This document shows, piece by piece, positions 7,630 to 17,397 of a DNA stretch of 64,000 nt. The translations under genes were made by a program, and so were the position numbers. The notes under the pieces were generated by a model. It was not told the origin of the DNA, searched no databases, and saw only the letters and a program-made list of their open reading frames with translations. Numbering within the stretch: the stretch's first letter is position 1; each line of letters opens with the position of its first letter. The stretch is from Rhizobium giardinii bv. giardinii H152 (GTDB lineage: Bacteria; Pseudomonadota; Alphaproteobacteria; Rhizobiales; Rhizobiaceae), in assembly GCF_000379605.1 (NCBI RefSeq), contig NZ_KB902691.1, forward strand, positions 61,055 to 125,054. The letters run 5' to 3'.

Positions 7630-8535
7630 ATGGCCCGCAGTACGTTACCGTCCATTACCGCCGGAGAAGGCGGTCTCAATCGTTACCTCGACGAAATCCG
7701 CAAGTTTCCGATGCTCGAGCCGCAGGAAGAGTACATGCTCGCCAAGCGGTACCAGGAGCATGACGACCGCAAGGCGGCCCATCAGCTCGTGACCAGCCAT
7801 TTGCGCCTCGTGGCGAAGATCGCCATGGGCTATCGCGGCTATGGCCTGCCGATCGGCGAAGTCGTTTCCGAAGGCAATGTCGGCCTCATGCAGGCCGTCA
7901 AGAAGTTCGATCCGGAACGCGGCTTCCGCCTGGCAACCTACGCCATGTGGTGGATCAAGGCCTCGATCCAGGAATATATCCTGCGCTCGTGGTCGCTCGT
8001 CAAAATGGGCACGACCGCCAATCAGAAGCGGCTGTTCTTCAACCTGCGACGTCTCAAGGGCAAGATCCAGGCCCTCGACGAGGGCGATCTGAAGCCTGAG
8101 CAGGTCAAGCAGATCGCCACGACGCTGAACGTGTCTGAGGCCGAAGTCGTGTCGATGAACCAGCGTCTTTCCGGCGATGCGTCGCTCAACGCGCCGATTA
8201 AGGCGGGGGAAGGCGAGTCCGGCCAATGGCAGGACTGGCTGGTCGATGACCACGACACACAGGAAGAAATGCTCATCGAGCAGGACGAGCTGGAAAACCG
8301 CCGCAGCCTGCTGTCGGGCGCCATGAAGGTGCTGAACGATCGCGAACGCCGTATCTTCGAGGCTCGCCGCCTGACCGAAGAGCCTGTGACGCTCGAAGAC
8401 CTGTCGACGGAATTCGACATCAGCCGCGAGCGCGTTCGACAGATCGAGGTCCGCGCCTTCGAAAAGGTTCAGGACGCCGTTCGCAAGGCCGCGCTCGACC
8501 GGCAGAATGCCCTTCGCGTCGTCGAAAGCGCCTGA
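7630..8535 (+). CDS. rpoH: RNA polymerase sigma-32 factor RpoH
   Basis: The heat-shock sigma factor, 301 residues. It shows region 2 (HLRLVAKIAMGYRGYGLP, then PERGFRLATYAMWWIKASIQEYI), the RpoH box after it (NQKRLFFNLRRLK), and region 4 with a helix-turn-helix (DISRERVRQIEVRAFEKVQ). The start MARSTLPSI at 7630 follows a run of G that serves as ribosome site; an in-frame ATG at 7591 is less likely. Rhizobia often have two rpoH genes; this looks like the main one (rpoH1), but the paralogue question is open. Confidence 0.95.
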   Translation: MARSTLPSITAGEGGLNRYLDEIRKFPMLEPQEEYMLAKRYQEHDDRKAAHQLVTSHLRLVAKIAMGYRGYGLPIGEVVSEGNVGLMQAVKKFDPERGFRLATYAMWWIKASIQEYILRSWSLVKMGTTANQKRLFFNLRRLKGKIQALDEGDLKPEQVKQIATTLNVSEAEVVSMNQRLSGDASLNAPIKAGEGESGQWQDWLVDDHDTQEEMLIEQDELENRRSLLSGAMKVLNDRERRIFEARRLTEEPVTLEDLSTEFDISRERVRQIEVRAFEKVQDAVRKAALDRQNALRVVESA

Positions 8536-8553
8536 TCGGATCGCCATTTCAAC

Positions 8554-8591
8554 AAAAAGCCCGGCTGGATCATTTCCAGCCGGGCTTTTTT
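8554..8591 (+). terminator. Strong terminator of rpoH
   Basis: A run of A then GCCCGGCTGGA pairs with TCCAGCCGGGC and a T run. The stem is perfect over at least 12 base pairs with a five-base loop. It can also act on the minus strand for the gene at 8614-11046. Confidence 0.93.
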
Positions 8592-8613
8592 CGTTCAGGC
8601 GGCGCCTGCCAAA

Positions 8614-11046
8614 TTACTGGCCGGCGGGGTTCGGCTTGGCGGCGAGGCTCCAGGCCTGCATGGCCTTGGCGAAGGCCTCGGTGCCAGCAGGACCCTTTTC
8701 AAGCGTCAGCAGCGCGCGGCGACCATTGCGATAGGTCAGCGGGATATCGATCCAGCTGCGGCTGCGCAGCAGCTCTGTATTCGTCGCCACTGCCTCGGGG
8801 AAATCGTTGAGCGCGATCATGTGGAAGTCTTCCGTGATCTTCGCCGGCACAGCGATCAGCGGATCGCCACGATCCTGCTCGTTGCGCTTCATCGCGACCC
8901 GCTGGACGCTTTCGATGCTGCCGCCCTCGAAATTCTCCGGCAGGGAGAAAACGAACTCGATGACATGGCTCGCCGGCAGCGAGGTATCGGCATTGCGCTT
9001 GATCGTCATCAACGCCGTCAGACCGCGTTCCGGAACATTGATCTGCGCCTGGACGACCGGCTCCGGTTTGGCGTCGCCACCCGGAGATTCCTCCTTCACC
9101 GACCAGGCGACATTGCCCTCGATCGCCGTCGGCGCGGACTGTCCGAGCCGTTCTTCATAGAGGAACATTTTCTGGGCGCCGGCAGGAATCTGCTGCGTCG
9201 CGGGATTGACTGCGTTCTGCTGCTCCGGCACCGCCTGGGCGGGTTGGGCATTGTCGGCCTGGCCGCCGGGCGTTGCCTGCGCGACGTCCTGCGGTGCGCC
9301 TGCCTCTGTCTGCGCAGCGACGGATTTGCCTTCCTCGGAGGCCGCTTCCCCGCCCGGCACGGGTGCAGGTCCCTGATCGACCTCCGTACCATCCGCCTGC
9401 AGCCGCTGCGTGAATTTGGTGCTGCTGCCTTCAACTGAAGCCACCTCAGTGCTGGGCGGGGTTTCAGCCTGTTTGCTCGCCTCCGGCGTGGCGACGTTCT
9501 TGGTCGCTTGCGAGCCCGTCGCATCCGGCGTCTTCTGCGCCGGGATCTGTGCAGTCAGGGAATCAATCGTGGCGGTAACCCAGGCGTTCACCGCCTCCTG
9601 GTTTCGCCAATACGCATAAGTCGCGCCACCGAGAATGATGAGAATAGCCGCTACGATCGCGATGACCTTTAGATTGATCGAAGAACGCTTCGGTTCGGCA
9701 CGGTAGGAGACGGGCCTGGAGGCAACCGCCAGATCCTCCCCGACACCCGCCGCTTCCCGATTCTGCTGAAAGGCCGCTGCAGCACCAGTCGCCGCCGGGG
9801 CAGCATTGTAATGGAGAAGGTCGTCGACATCATTCCAGGCATCGCCGGCAGGCTTCTGCTCGTCCGCCGGGGCTTGTTTCTCGACAGGCCAGGACCAGTC
9901 GGAAATGGCAGGCTCGGTGCTGTCCGCGCCCGTTGCCGATTTCTGGGTGAAGGGATCGCTGTCGTCCCATGCCCAGGAGTGCGAGGGTTCGGCGGTCTCC
10001 TGCTCTTTGCCGCTGGACGCGGCGTGCGGTGACGCGGCCGGTTCGGCGCGCTCATAGTCTGTGAGGTCGGGAATTTCGTCGGTGATCGCACTCTCGCCCG
10101 CCGCCTCGGTCCAGACAGATTGGCTGTGCGCGACGACTGGAACCGGATCGTTCCACTCCGGCAATTCCCACTCGGACGACGCCGAGGGCATCGGCTTGTC
10201 TTTGACGGTCGCCGGCGCGCTGAACTCATCCTCCAGAAGACTCGACACATGCGCGTCGTCCTGGGACGAGGTTTGCGCGGCAACGGCATAAGGGGGTTCG
10301 GAAGCAGCTTGCGGCAGCTCGTCTTGCGGGAGTTCGTCTTGCCGCAGTTCGTGCGGCGGCTCGTCTTGCCGCAGTTCGGGTTGCGGCAGCTCGTCTAGCG
10401 GCAGTTGGTGTTGCGGCAGTTCGTGTTGCAGCGGCTCGTCTTCGGCCGGCACTTCAACAGTCTCGCCCGTCTCGGCCAACTCCGCTTGGCTGACAGGTTC
10501 CGCGGCCGGTGCTGGTTCGCCCTGCTCGCCGTAAGTTTCCCCCGCCTCGGCAGCAACCGGCGCAGGCTCTGGCGCCGCCGTTTCCTCGTAGCCGGGGCTT
10601 TCAACCGTTTCGTCGATAGGCGCGACGGCATCGACATGAGCTTCAACCGGCTGGTGAGACGGCTCCTCGACAACGTCGCCATGACTGTCCTCGGCGTCTG
10701 TTTCGACAGCCGGGTGGGCTTCAGCGACAGCCGGGGGCGCTTCCTCGGCGACAGCGGGTTCCTCAGCGGCCTCGACGGGCTCGGCAGCAATCTCGGGCGG
10801 TGCCGCTGCCAGTTCCTCCTCAAGCGCCGGAAGCGCTTCGGCGTGATCGCTCTCGACTTCCATGATGGCCGCTTCCAGCTTGACCATCTGGCGCTCGATC
10901 ATCTCGTCGGAGGGACGAGGCTTCATGCTTTCGAGTTGACGGCGGACGGCGCCCCTGGCCTTTTCATAGACCTTGGCCCGCATTTCGGGAACGTTGTCCG
11001 ACAGACCATCGACGGTCCTTCGAATGACTGCAACAAAATCCGCCAT
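8614..11046 (-). CDS. Large acidic membrane protein with pentapeptide repeats
   Basis: An 810-residue protein of unknown function. The N-terminus (about 1-75, VAVIRRTVDGLSDNVPEMRAK) is helical and conserved-looking. A long, disordered Glu/Ala/Pro-rich region follows, holding a 44-residue block of DELPQ-like units (10309-10440). One membrane helix lies at about residues 459-482 (LKVIAIVAAILIILGGATY). The far end is a folded periplasmic domain with WIDIPLTYRNGRRALLTLEKG. The start MADFVAV (11046) is favoured over an ATG six codons upstream. It lies 62 bases after purA on the same strand. The layout resembles proteins that span the periplasm, but no function is claimed. Confidence 0.85.
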   Translation of the reverse strand: MADFVAVIRRTVDGLSDNVPEMRAKVYEKARGAVRRQLESMKPRPSDEMIERQMVKLEAAIMEVESDHAEALPALEEELAAAPPEIAAEPVEAAEEPAVAEEAPPAVAEAHPAVETDAEDSHGDVVEEPSHQPVEAHVDAVAPIDETVESPGYEETAAPEPAPVAAEAGETYGEQGEPAPAAEPVSQAELAETGETVEVPAEDEPLQHELPQHQLPLDELPQPELRQDEPPHELRQDELPQDELPQAASEPPYAVAAQTSSQDDAHVSSLLEDEFSAPATVKDKPMPSASSEWELPEWNDPVPVVAHSQSVWTEAAGESAITDEIPDLTDYERAEPAASPHAASSGKEQETAEPSHSWAWDDSDPFTQKSATGADSTEPAISDWSWPVEKQAPADEQKPAGDAWNDVDDLLHYNAAPAATGAAAAFQQNREAAGVGEDLAVASRPVSYRAEPKRSSINLKVIAIVAAILIILGGATYAYWRNQEAVNAWVTATIDSLTAQIPAQKTPDATGSQATKNVATPEASKQAETPPSTEVASVEGSSTKFTQRLQADGTEVDQGPAPVPGGEAASEEGKSVAAQTEAGAPQDVAQATPGGQADNAQPAQAVPEQQNAVNPATQQIPAGAQKMFLYEERLGQSAPTAIEGNVAWSVKEESPGGDAKPEPVVQAQINVPERGLTALMTIKRNADTSLPASHVIEFVFSLPENFEGGSIESVQRVAMKRNEQDRGDPLIAVPAKITEDFHMIALNDFPEAVATNTELLRSRSWIDIPLTYRNGRRALLTLEKGPAGTEAFAKAMQAWSLAAKPNPAGQ
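10309..10440 (-). repeat. Tandem 15-bp repeat coding DELPQ units
   Basis: 132 bases encode 44 residues as about nine degenerate five-residue units (DELPQ, HELPQ, PELRQ and similar), repeated in frame within the 810-residue gene. Codons vary between copies, so the array is not very recent. Confidence 0.85.
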
Positions 11047-11108
11047 CAGAACTTTCTCATACAATCGGCGTGTTTACGCCAGACCCATCCCCAGTCGCAA
11101 ACGCGAGA

Positions 11109-12407
11109 CTAGTCCTCAAACGGGTCTGTCACAAGTATCGTGTCATCGCGCTCGGGGCTGGTCGAAAGCAGCGCGACCGGCGCGCCGATCAACTCCTCCA
11201 CCTGGCGAACATATTTGATCGCCTGGGCCGGAAGATCTGCCCATTTGCGGGCGCCGACAGTCGATTCCTTCCAGCCTTCCAGCGTAATGTAGACGGGCTT
11301 TGCCTGCGCCTGCTGCGCCTGGCCGGCCGGCAGATGATCGATCTCGACGCCGTCCAGCGTATAGCCGACGCAGATCTTCAGCTCATCGAGCCCGTCGAGC
11401 ACATCAAGCTTGGTCAGCGCGATGCCGGTAATGCCATTGGTCGCCACAGACTGGCGCACAAGCGCTGCGTCGAACCAACCGCAGCGGCGCTTGCGACCCG
11501 TCACGGTGCCGAACTCGTGGCCCCTTTCGCCGAGGAACTGGCCGATTTCGTCGTGCAGTTCGGTCGGGAACGGTCCCTCGCCGACCCGCGTCGTGTAGGC
11601 CTTGGTGATGCCGAGGATATAGCCGAGCGCACCCGGACCCATGCCTGACCCTGCAGCTGCCTGCCCCGCCACGGTATTGGACGAGGTGACGAAAGGATAA
11701 GTGCCGTGATCGATGTCGAGCAGCGTGCCCTGCGCGCCCTCGAACAGGATGCGCGCACCCTTGCGGCGATGACGGTCGAGCAGCAGCCAGACGGTGTCCA
11801 TGAACGGCAGGACCCGGGCTGCGATGGAGGACAGTTCCGTCATGATCGCCTCATGGCTCACTTCCGCCTCGCCAAGGCCGCGGCGCAGCGCGTTGTGGTG
11901 TGTCAGGAGACGGTCCACCTTGGCCGGCAGCGTGTCGAGGTCGGCAAGATCCATGACCCGGATGGCGCGGCGGCCGACTTTGTCCTCATAGGCAGGGCCG
12001 ATGCCGCGGCGGGTGGTGCCGATCTTGGTGCCGCTGTTGGACGCTGCGTCTTCGCGGATACCGTCGAGCTCGCGATGCAGCGACAGGATGAGCGTCGCAT
12101 TGTCGGCGATGCGCAGGTTTTCCGGCGTGATCGTCACGCCCTGCTTGTCGAGCTTCTCGATTTCGGCGATCAGCGCATGCGGATCGATGACGACGCCATT
12201 GCCGATGACGGCGAGCTTGCCCGGACGTACGACGCCCGATGGCAGCAGGGAAAGCTTGTAGCTGGTGCCGTCGATCACCAGGGTATGCCCGGCATTGTGA
12301 CCGCCCTGAAAGCGCACGACGACGTCGGCGCGCTCCGAGAGCCAGTCGACAATCTTGCCTTTGCCTTCGTCACCCCATTGCGATCCGACCACCACGACAT
12401 TCGTCAT
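11109..12407 (-). CDS. purA: Adenylosuccinate synthetase
   Basis: Joins IMP and aspartate with GTP to give adenylosuccinate, the first committed step to AMP. The 432-residue protein has the family length. It starts with [15 protein letters not shown], the GTP-binding loop with catalytic Asp and Lys, then [22 protein letters not shown] and the C-terminal [10 protein letters not shown]. The start MTNVVVV is unambiguous. It may be cotranscribed with the large membrane protein 62 bases downstream. Confidence 0.97.
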   Translation of the reverse strand: MTNVVVVGSQWGDEGKGKIVDWLSERADVVVRFQGGHNAGHTLVIDGTSYKLSLLPSGVVRPGKLAVIGNGVVIDPHALIAEIEKLDKQGVTITPENLRIADNATLILSLHRELDGIREDAASNSGTKIGTTRRGIGPAYEDKVGRRAIRVMDLADLDTLPAKVDRLLTHHNALRRGLGEAEVSHEAIMTELSSIAARVLPFMDTVWLLLDRHRRKGARILFEGAQGTLLDIDHGTYPFVTSSNTVAGQAAAGSGMGPGALGYILGITKAYTTRVGEGPFPTELHDEIGQFLGERGHEFGTVTGRKRRCGWFDAALVRQSVATNGITGIALTKLDVLDGLDELKICVGYTLDGVEIDHLPAGQAQQAQAKPVYITLEGWKESTVGARKWADLPAQAIKYVRQVEELIGAPVALLSTSPERDDTILVTDPFED

Positions 12408-12954
12408 TTCAGTTTTCCTGTTTCCACGCGCCAGTCATTGCGCTGTCTTCAAACCCGCGCATCTATACTGTTTTGTTTTTTGGAAAGCGACCCTGTTTAG
12501 GGCTGGATCGGGGCTTTTTGCATGACAAAGAGGGCATTTAAGCCTCGAAGAGAAAGGCAGGGCCGACTTCGGCAGTGCGGGATCACAGCAGATACCCGCC
12601 GGACGGACAGGATTGACCGGTTATTCGCCCCTCCTTGCATCCGTCAGCAAGCACACTGCGCCAAGGTATTTTACAACGCGCGCCGTCACCCCCTGTTCGC
12701 AGCCAACGGCTACTGCATATTCCTTATACGACGAGTTATGGAGGAATTATGCAGGAGTTTCAAATCGCTAGAGCGCCGCACATACCTGCGTTCCGTCGCC
12801 TGTAGACCCGTCCCCATCCGGCACGGCTAATAATGCGGGGTTGCCTTATGTTCGCCGGATTGATTCAATGCGAACGCGGTGTGATGACGGCCCGATTTGA
12901 CCGCGCTATTCCGCCTGTCGCCATCGTACTCCACTTGCCTCGCCCAGGAACGCC
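12408..12954. other. 547-base gap between purA and the EamA gene
   Basis: This divergent spacer must hold the purA promoter and probably that of the transporter. No RNA gene or conserved protein was recognised. The only coding-like item is an 18-codon ORF with a strong ribosome site (12749-12805). A longer open frame at 12522-12830 has unlikely composition (many Arg, Cys, Thr) and is not called. Confidence 0.6.
12749..12805 (+). CDS. Possible 18-residue peptide with strong ribosome site
   Basis: GGAGG lies five bases before ATG 12749, followed by 18 sense codons (MQEFQIARAPHIPAFRRL) and TAG. The spacing is ideal. It lies 150 bases before the EamA transporter start on the same strand. It could be a leader peptide or a chance match. 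No attenuator hairpin with a T run follows, so a role in attenuation is not supported. Confidence 0.3.
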   Translation: MQEFQIARAPHIPAFRRL

Positions 12955-13866
12955 GTGCCCATAAATCTTCAAGCCTATGTCATTCTTTGCATCACCACCC
13001 TGATCTGGGGCGGCAACTCGGTCGCCGGCAAGATGGCGGTCGGCCATGTCAGCCCGATGATGCTGACCAGCTTGCGCTGGGTGGTTGCCTGTACCGTGCT
13101 TCTGATATTCGCGGCGCCGCAGGTGCGCCGCGACCTTCCCGCGATCCGCAGGAACTGGCTGCTCCTGCTCGGCTACGGCACGGTGGGCTTCACCGCCTTC
13201 AACGCGTTTCTATACTCAGCGCTGCAGTATACCAGCGCCATCAACGCCGTCATTGAGCAGGCCGGCATCCCCATGGTGATTTTCGTGCTGAACTACCTGC
13301 TCTTCCGCACGGCCTTTTCGATGGCGCAGATCGCCGGCTTCACGCTGACGCTGTTCGGCGTGGCGCTGACCGCGTCGCATGGCGATCTCTCCACGCTCCT
13401 GTCGCTCCAGCTCAATCAGGGTGATGCTCTGATGATGGCCGCCGTGCTCGTCTATGCCGGCTATACCGTGGCGTTGCGCTGGAAGCCGAATATTCACTGG
13501 AAAAGCCTGATCGCGATATCCGCCCTGGGCGCCCTGCTTAGCAGCATACCGCTCATCGTCTGGGAGTTTTCCACGGGCCGGCTCCTCTTGCCCGATGCTC
13601 AAGGCTGGGCCATCGTCGCCTATGCCGGCCTGTTGCCTTCGCTGGTGTCGCAAATACTCTATGTGCGCGGCGTCGAACTGATCGGTCCCAACCGCGCCGG
13701 CCTGTTCATCAACACAATCCCGATCTTCGGCACGCTCCTGTCCATCGCGCTCATCGGCGAGGCGCTGCAGACATTCCATGTCGTCGCCATGGTGCTGGTG
13801 CTGGGCGGCATCGCGGTTGCCGAGAGGGGCCGGCCGCGTCCGCAGCAAGAGGCCGAGGCGAGTTAG
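12955..13866 (+). CDS. EamA (DMT) family transporter
   Basis: A 303-residue inner-membrane protein with ten predicted helices made of two EamA repeats (about 5-135 and 150-290), typical of drug/metabolite exporters. Markers include TLIWGGNSVAGKMAVGHVSP near the start and GPNRAGLFINTIPIFGTLLS in the second repeat. The start is GTG 12955 (MPINLQAY). The stop is eight bases from the end of the convergent GNAT gene. The substrate cannot be told; relatives export amino acids or related metabolites. Confidence 0.92.
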   Translation: MPINLQAYVILCITTLIWGGNSVAGKMAVGHVSPMMLTSLRWVVACTVLLIFAAPQVRRDLPAIRRNWLLLLGYGTVGFTAFNAFLYSALQYTSAINAVIEQAGIPMVIFVLNYLLFRTAFSMAQIAGFTLTLFGVALTASHGDLSTLLSLQLNQGDALMMAAVLVYAGYTVALRWKPNIHWKSLIAISALGALLSSIPLIVWEFSTGRLLLPDAQGWAIVAYAGLLPSLVSQILYVRGVELIGPNRAGLFINTIPIFGTLLSIALIGEALQTFHVVAMVLVLGGIAVAERGRPRPQQEAEAS

Positions 13867-13873
13867 ACCACTC

Positions 13874-14398
13874 TCAGCTTCCGCGGCCGGGCAGATCTCG
13901 CTCCATATAGACGGCCTGGCCGCCATAACACTCGAGCTTCGCAGCCAGTGCATCATCCATGCACACCGAAAAACCTTGGCCCTCCCAGAACCCCTGCGAT
14001 CCATTGACCGAGACCAACGCGACCGTCCGATAACCGGCCAAACGGGCCTGCTCGGCAAGCAACGCCGAAATCTTGGCCCCAGCGCCGGAGCCGCGCGTAC
14101 CCGGCAGCAATGCCAGGTCATGTAAATACCACGCGTCTGCCTCTGCAGGGATCGCCCCGAGCGGGACGTCGATCGGCGGCGGCGCCCGCCGGACCCAGGG
14201 GTGGCTCAGAACATATCCCGAAACCACCCCACCGTTTTCCAACACAAAGCATCCCTGCGGGCAAAGCAGCAGCCGTTCCAGAAGCACATCATGCGCCTCG
14301 GGCTGAAGCGCATGAGAGATGCACTGGATGTCATAGATCACACCAACGTCCGCCGCATCGGCAGGGCGCCAACGATGAGCCGTATTTTTCTCGGTCAT
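13874..14398 (-). CDS. GNAT family acetyltransferase
   Basis: A 174-residue acyl-CoA-dependent N-acyltransferase. The acetyl-CoA loop is seen in LALLPGTRGSGAGAKISALL (about 95-115), followed by VALVSVNGSQGFWEGQGF, the usual motif B with Asn and the Y/F-x-x-x-GF end. I start at MTEKNTAHRW (14398). An upstream in-frame ATG at 14422 falls inside the serA terminator stem, which argues against it. It lies downstream of serA on the same strand, separated by that terminator. The substrate is unknown. Confidence 0.88.
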   Translation of the reverse strand: MTEKNTAHRWRPADAADVGVIYDIQCISHALQPEAHDVLLERLLLCPQGCFVLENGGVVSGYVLSHPWVRRAPPPIDVPLGAIPAEADAWYLHDLALLPGTRGSGAGAKISALLAEQARLAGYRTVALVSVNGSQGFWEGQGFSVCMDDALAAKLECYGGQAVYMERDLPGRGS

Positions 14399-14420
14399 GC
14401 CGCTCGCTTTCATCAACGAC

Positions 14421-14455
14421 AAACGCGCCGGAAACAGGTCCGGCGCGTCCTTTTG
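14421..14455 (-). terminator. Terminator of serA
   Basis: ACGCGCCGGA pairs perfectly with TCCGGCGCGT around six bases. On the minus strand TTTGT follows, a modest T run. It lies about 40 bases after the serA stop. Confidence 0.6.
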
Positions 14456-14490
14456 TCAGTTTGGGGCTCCGCGCTCGCGCGCAGCGCTGA

Positions 14491-16086
14491 TCAATCGACG
14501 TTAAACACCAGTTGCTTGGCCTGGCGGATTGCCGGGTTGGCCCGCAGCTTGTCGAGCACCTCTTCCGACACCGCACCATCGACATAAAGAAGCGCGATGG
14601 CATCGGAGCCGGCATGATGACGGCCGAGCTGGAAGTTGGCGATGTTGACGCCGGCATTGCCAAGGGTCGTACCGATGAAGCCGATCATGCCGGGAACGTC
14701 GGTATTGGTGATATAGACCATGTGATTGCCGACATCGGCATCCAGGTTGATATCCTTGATCTGGATGAAGCGCGGCTTGCCGTCCGAGAAGACGGTGCCG
14801 GCAACCGAGCGCGTCTGATTGGCCGTCGTCACCGTCAGCTTGATGTAACCGTCGAAAACGCCCGATTTGTCGCGCTTGACCTCGGAGAGGATGATGCCCT
14901 TCTCCTTGATCATCACCGGCGCCGAAACCATGTTGACGTCGGAGACCTGGCTGCGGATCAGTCCGGCAAGGGCTGCACTCGTCAGCGCCTTGGTGTTCAT
15001 CGAGGCAGTCGAGCCGTCATAGAGGATCTCGATCTCCTTGATGGCGCTTTCCGTTACCTGGCCGACAAAGGCGCCGAGCACGTCGGCAAGCCTGATGAAC
15101 GGCTTCAGGATCGGCGCTTCTTCAGCCGTGATCGACGGCATGTTGATGGCATTGGAAACAGCGCCCTTGACGAGGTAATCCGACATCTGCTCGGCGACCT
15201 GCAGGGCGACGTTCTCCTGCGCTTCCGTGGTGGAAGCGCCGAGATGCGGCGTGCAGACGACGTTCGGCAGGCCAAACAGCGGGCTTTCCGTCGCAGGCTC
15301 GACCTCGAACACGTCGAAACCGGCACCGGCGACATGACCGGACTTGATGGCATCTGCCAGCGCATGCTCGTCGACCAGGCCGCCGCGCGCACAGTTGATG
15401 ATGCGTACGCCCGGCTTGGTTTTCGCCAGTGCTTCGCGGTTCAGGATGCCGCGTGTCTTGTCGGTCATCGGCACGTGCAGGGTGATGAAATCGGCCTGGG
15501 CCAGCAGTTCGTCAAGCTCGACCTTGGTGACGCCCATTTCTTCGGCGCGCTCTTTCGACAGGAAGGGGTCATAGGCGAGCACGTGCATCTTCAGGCCGAT
15601 GGCGCGCGAGCAGACGATCGAGCCGATATTGCCGGCGCCGATGACACCCAGCGTCTTGCCGGTGATCTCGACGCCCATGAATTTCGATTTTTCCCATTTG
15701 CCGGCCTGGGTCGAGGTATCGGCCTGCGGCAGTTGGCGGGCAACGGCGAACATCAGCGCGATGGCGTGCTCGGCCGTCGTGATCGAGTTGCCGAACGGCG
15801 TGTTCATGACGATGATGCCGCGGCGCGATGCAGCCGGGATATCGACATTGTCGACGCCGATGCCGGCGCGGCCGATGACCTTGAGGTTGGTCGCAGCCGA
15901 AATCAGCTTTTCCGTCGCCTTGGTGGCGGAGCGGATGGCGAGACCGTCATAGTTGCCGATGATCTCGGCCAGCTTGTCCTTGTCCTTGCCGAGCTTCGGC
16001 TGGAAATCGACTTCGACGCCGCGATCGCGGAAGATCTGGACGGCGGTTTCCGACAATTCATCGGATACGAGTACGCGAGGTGCCAT
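14491..16086 (-). CDS. serA: D-3-phosphoglycerate dehydrogenase
   Basis: Oxidises 3-phosphoglycerate to 3-phosphohydroxypyruvate with NAD, opening serine synthesis. The 531-residue protein is the long form: catalytic and NAD domains (Rossmann motif GVIGAGNIGSIV; NCARGGLVDE; His in TPHLGAST), an intervening domain, and a C-terminal ACT domain (MVYITNTDVPGMIGFIGTTL) that usually binds serine for feedback control. It follows serC by 76 bases on the same strand, so the two likely form one operon behind the serC leader. Confidence 0.97.
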   Translation of the reverse strand: MAPRVLVSDELSETAVQIFRDRGVEVDFQPKLGKDKDKLAEIIGNYDGLAIRSATKATEKLISAATNLKVIGRAGIGVDNVDIPAASRRGIIVMNTPFGNSITTAEHAIALMFAVARQLPQADTSTQAGKWEKSKFMGVEITGKTLGVIGAGNIGSIVCSRAIGLKMHVLAYDPFLSKERAEEMGVTKVELDELLAQADFITLHVPMTDKTRGILNREALAKTKPGVRIINCARGGLVDEHALADAIKSGHVAGAGFDVFEVEPATESPLFGLPNVVCTPHLGASTTEAQENVALQVAEQMSDYLVKGAVSNAINMPSITAEEAPILKPFIRLADVLGAFVGQVTESAIKEIEILYDGSTASMNTKALTSAALAGLIRSQVSDVNMVSAPVMIKEKGIILSEVKRDKSGVFDGYIKLTVTTANQTRSVAGTVFSDGKPRFIQIKDINLDADVGNHMVYITNTDVPGMIGFIGTTLGNAGVNIANFQLGRHHAGSDAIALLYVDGAVSEEVLDKLRANPAIRQAKQLVFNVD

Positions 16087-16162
16087 GAGAGGCCTCCATT
16101 GGTTTCGTCAAAAATTGAAAGGATATGGAAGACCGCGCCCTGCCGGCGCGGCCATAAGCCTG

Positions 16163-17341
16163 TCAGGCAGCAGCCTGGGAAAGCGTCGCCTTCTGGGTCG
16201 CAAACGCCCAGTCGAACCAGGGCATCAGCGCCTCGAGGTCGGCCGTCTCGATGGTCGCACCGGCCCAGATGCGGAAGCCGGACGGTGCGTCGCGGTAGGC
16301 GCCGATATCGTGGGCAACGCCCTGCTTTTCCAGAAGCGCCACCATGCCCTTGGCAAAGGCGTCCTGCGCGGCAGCGTCGAGGGCTGCAACATCCTTGTCG
16401 ACGATCTTCAGGCAGACCGACGTATTGGACTGCGTTGCTTCCACAGCGGCCAGATTGGCGATCCAGTCCGTCTTTGCGACGAAGTCATGGATGACCTGCG
16501 CATTGGCATCGGCACGGGCGATCAGCGCCTTGAGGCCGCCAACCTTTTTGGCCCAGAGCAGGGCATCGATATAGTCCTCGACGCAGAGCATCGACGGCGT
16601 ATTGATCGTCTCGCCCTGGAAGATGCCTTCGATGATCTTGCCGCCCTTGGTCATGCGGAAGATCTTCGGCAGCGGCCAGGATGGCTCATAGCTTTCCAGC
16701 CGCTCGACAGCGCGCGGCGAGAGAATGAGAATGCCGTGCGCACCCTCGCCGCCCAGAACCTTCTGCCAGGAGAAGGTGACGACATCGAGCTTGGCGAAAT
16801 CGAGTTCCTGAGCGAAGGCCGCCGAGGTGGCGTCGCAGATCGTCAGGCCCTTGCGGTCGGCCGGAATGAAATCGGCGTTTGGAACGCGCACACCCGAAGT
16901 CGTGCCGTTCCAGGTGAAGACCACGTCGCGGTCGAAATCGAGCTTGGAGAGGTCCGGAAGCAGGCCGTAATCGGCCACGATCTTGCGGGTGTCGGGGAGC
17001 TTCAGCTCCTTGACGACATCGGATACCCAGCCGGAGCCGAAGCTTTCCCAGGCGACCATATCGACGCCGCGGGGCCCGAGCAGCGACCAGAGCGCCATCT
17101 CGACGGCGCCGGTGTCGGACGCCGGGACGATGCCGATGCGGTAGTCCGCCGGCACTTCCAGAACTTCGCGGGTGAGGTCGATGGCCTGCTTCAGCTTGCT
17201 CTTGCCAACCTTGGCACGATGCGAGCGACCGAGGGCTGCATCAGAGAGCGCATCGAGCGACCAACCGGGGCGCTTCGAGCAGGGACCAGAAGAGAAATGG
17301 GTGTTTTGCGGACGGATGTCCGGCGCAGCAGGGGTCGTCAT
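16163..17341 (-). CDS. serC: Phosphoserine aminotransferase
   Basis: Transfers an amino group from glutamate to 3-phosphohydroxypyruvate, using pyridoxal phosphate, to make phosphoserine. The 392-residue protein has the alphaproteobacterial form of the family: [13 protein letters not shown] near the start, [14 protein letters not shown], and the Schiff-base Lys in [16 protein letters not shown]. The start MTTPAAPD (17341) is chosen because a structured leader with ribosome site ends just before it. The ATG at 17401 would place that leader inside the gene. serA follows downstream. Confidence 0.96.
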   Translation of the reverse strand: MTTPAAPDIRPQNTHFSSGPCSKRPGWSLDALSDAALGRSHRAKVGKSKLKQAIDLTREVLEVPADYRIGIVPASDTGAVEMALWSLLGPRGVDMVAWESFGSGWVSDVVKELKLPDTRKIVADYGLLPDLSKLDFDRDVVFTWNGTTSGVRVPNADFIPADRKGLTICDATSAAFAQELDFAKLDVVTFSWQKVLGGEGAHGILILSPRAVERLESYEPSWPLPKIFRMTKGGKIIEGIFQGETINTPSMLCVEDYIDALLWAKKVGGLKALIARADANAQVIHDFVAKTDWIANLAAVEATQSNTSVCLKIVDKDVAALDAAAQDAFAKGMVALLEKQGVAHDIGAYRDAPSGFRIWAGATIETADLEALMPWFDWAFATQKATLSQAAA

Positions 17342-17391
17342 CTGAGCTATCCTTCCAGATAGAAAGCCTCTCGTTAGGGAGAGGTGGCCTG
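17342..17391 (-). promoter_or_regulatory. serC leader RNA with two hairpins
   Basis: On the minus strand CCTCTC pairs with GAGAGG (17384-17379 with 17372-17367). A second hairpin, CTATC-TGGAAG-GATAG, holds the ribosome site GGAAGG and ends five bases before the serC ATG. This fits the serC RNA motif described by comparative genomics in Rhizobiales, from memory of that motif. Ribosome-site masking suggests control of translation, perhaps linked to serine supply. Confidence 0.6.
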
Positions 17392-17397
17392 CCGCCG

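Noticed and set aside
12522..12830. 102-codon frame in the purA spacer
   Set aside because: Low-complexity basic composition, no ribosome site, and codon use unlike neighbouring genes.
14512..16494. 660-codon plus-strand frame over serA
   Set aside because: An antisense shadow; Asp-, Arg- and Gly-rich and without motifs.
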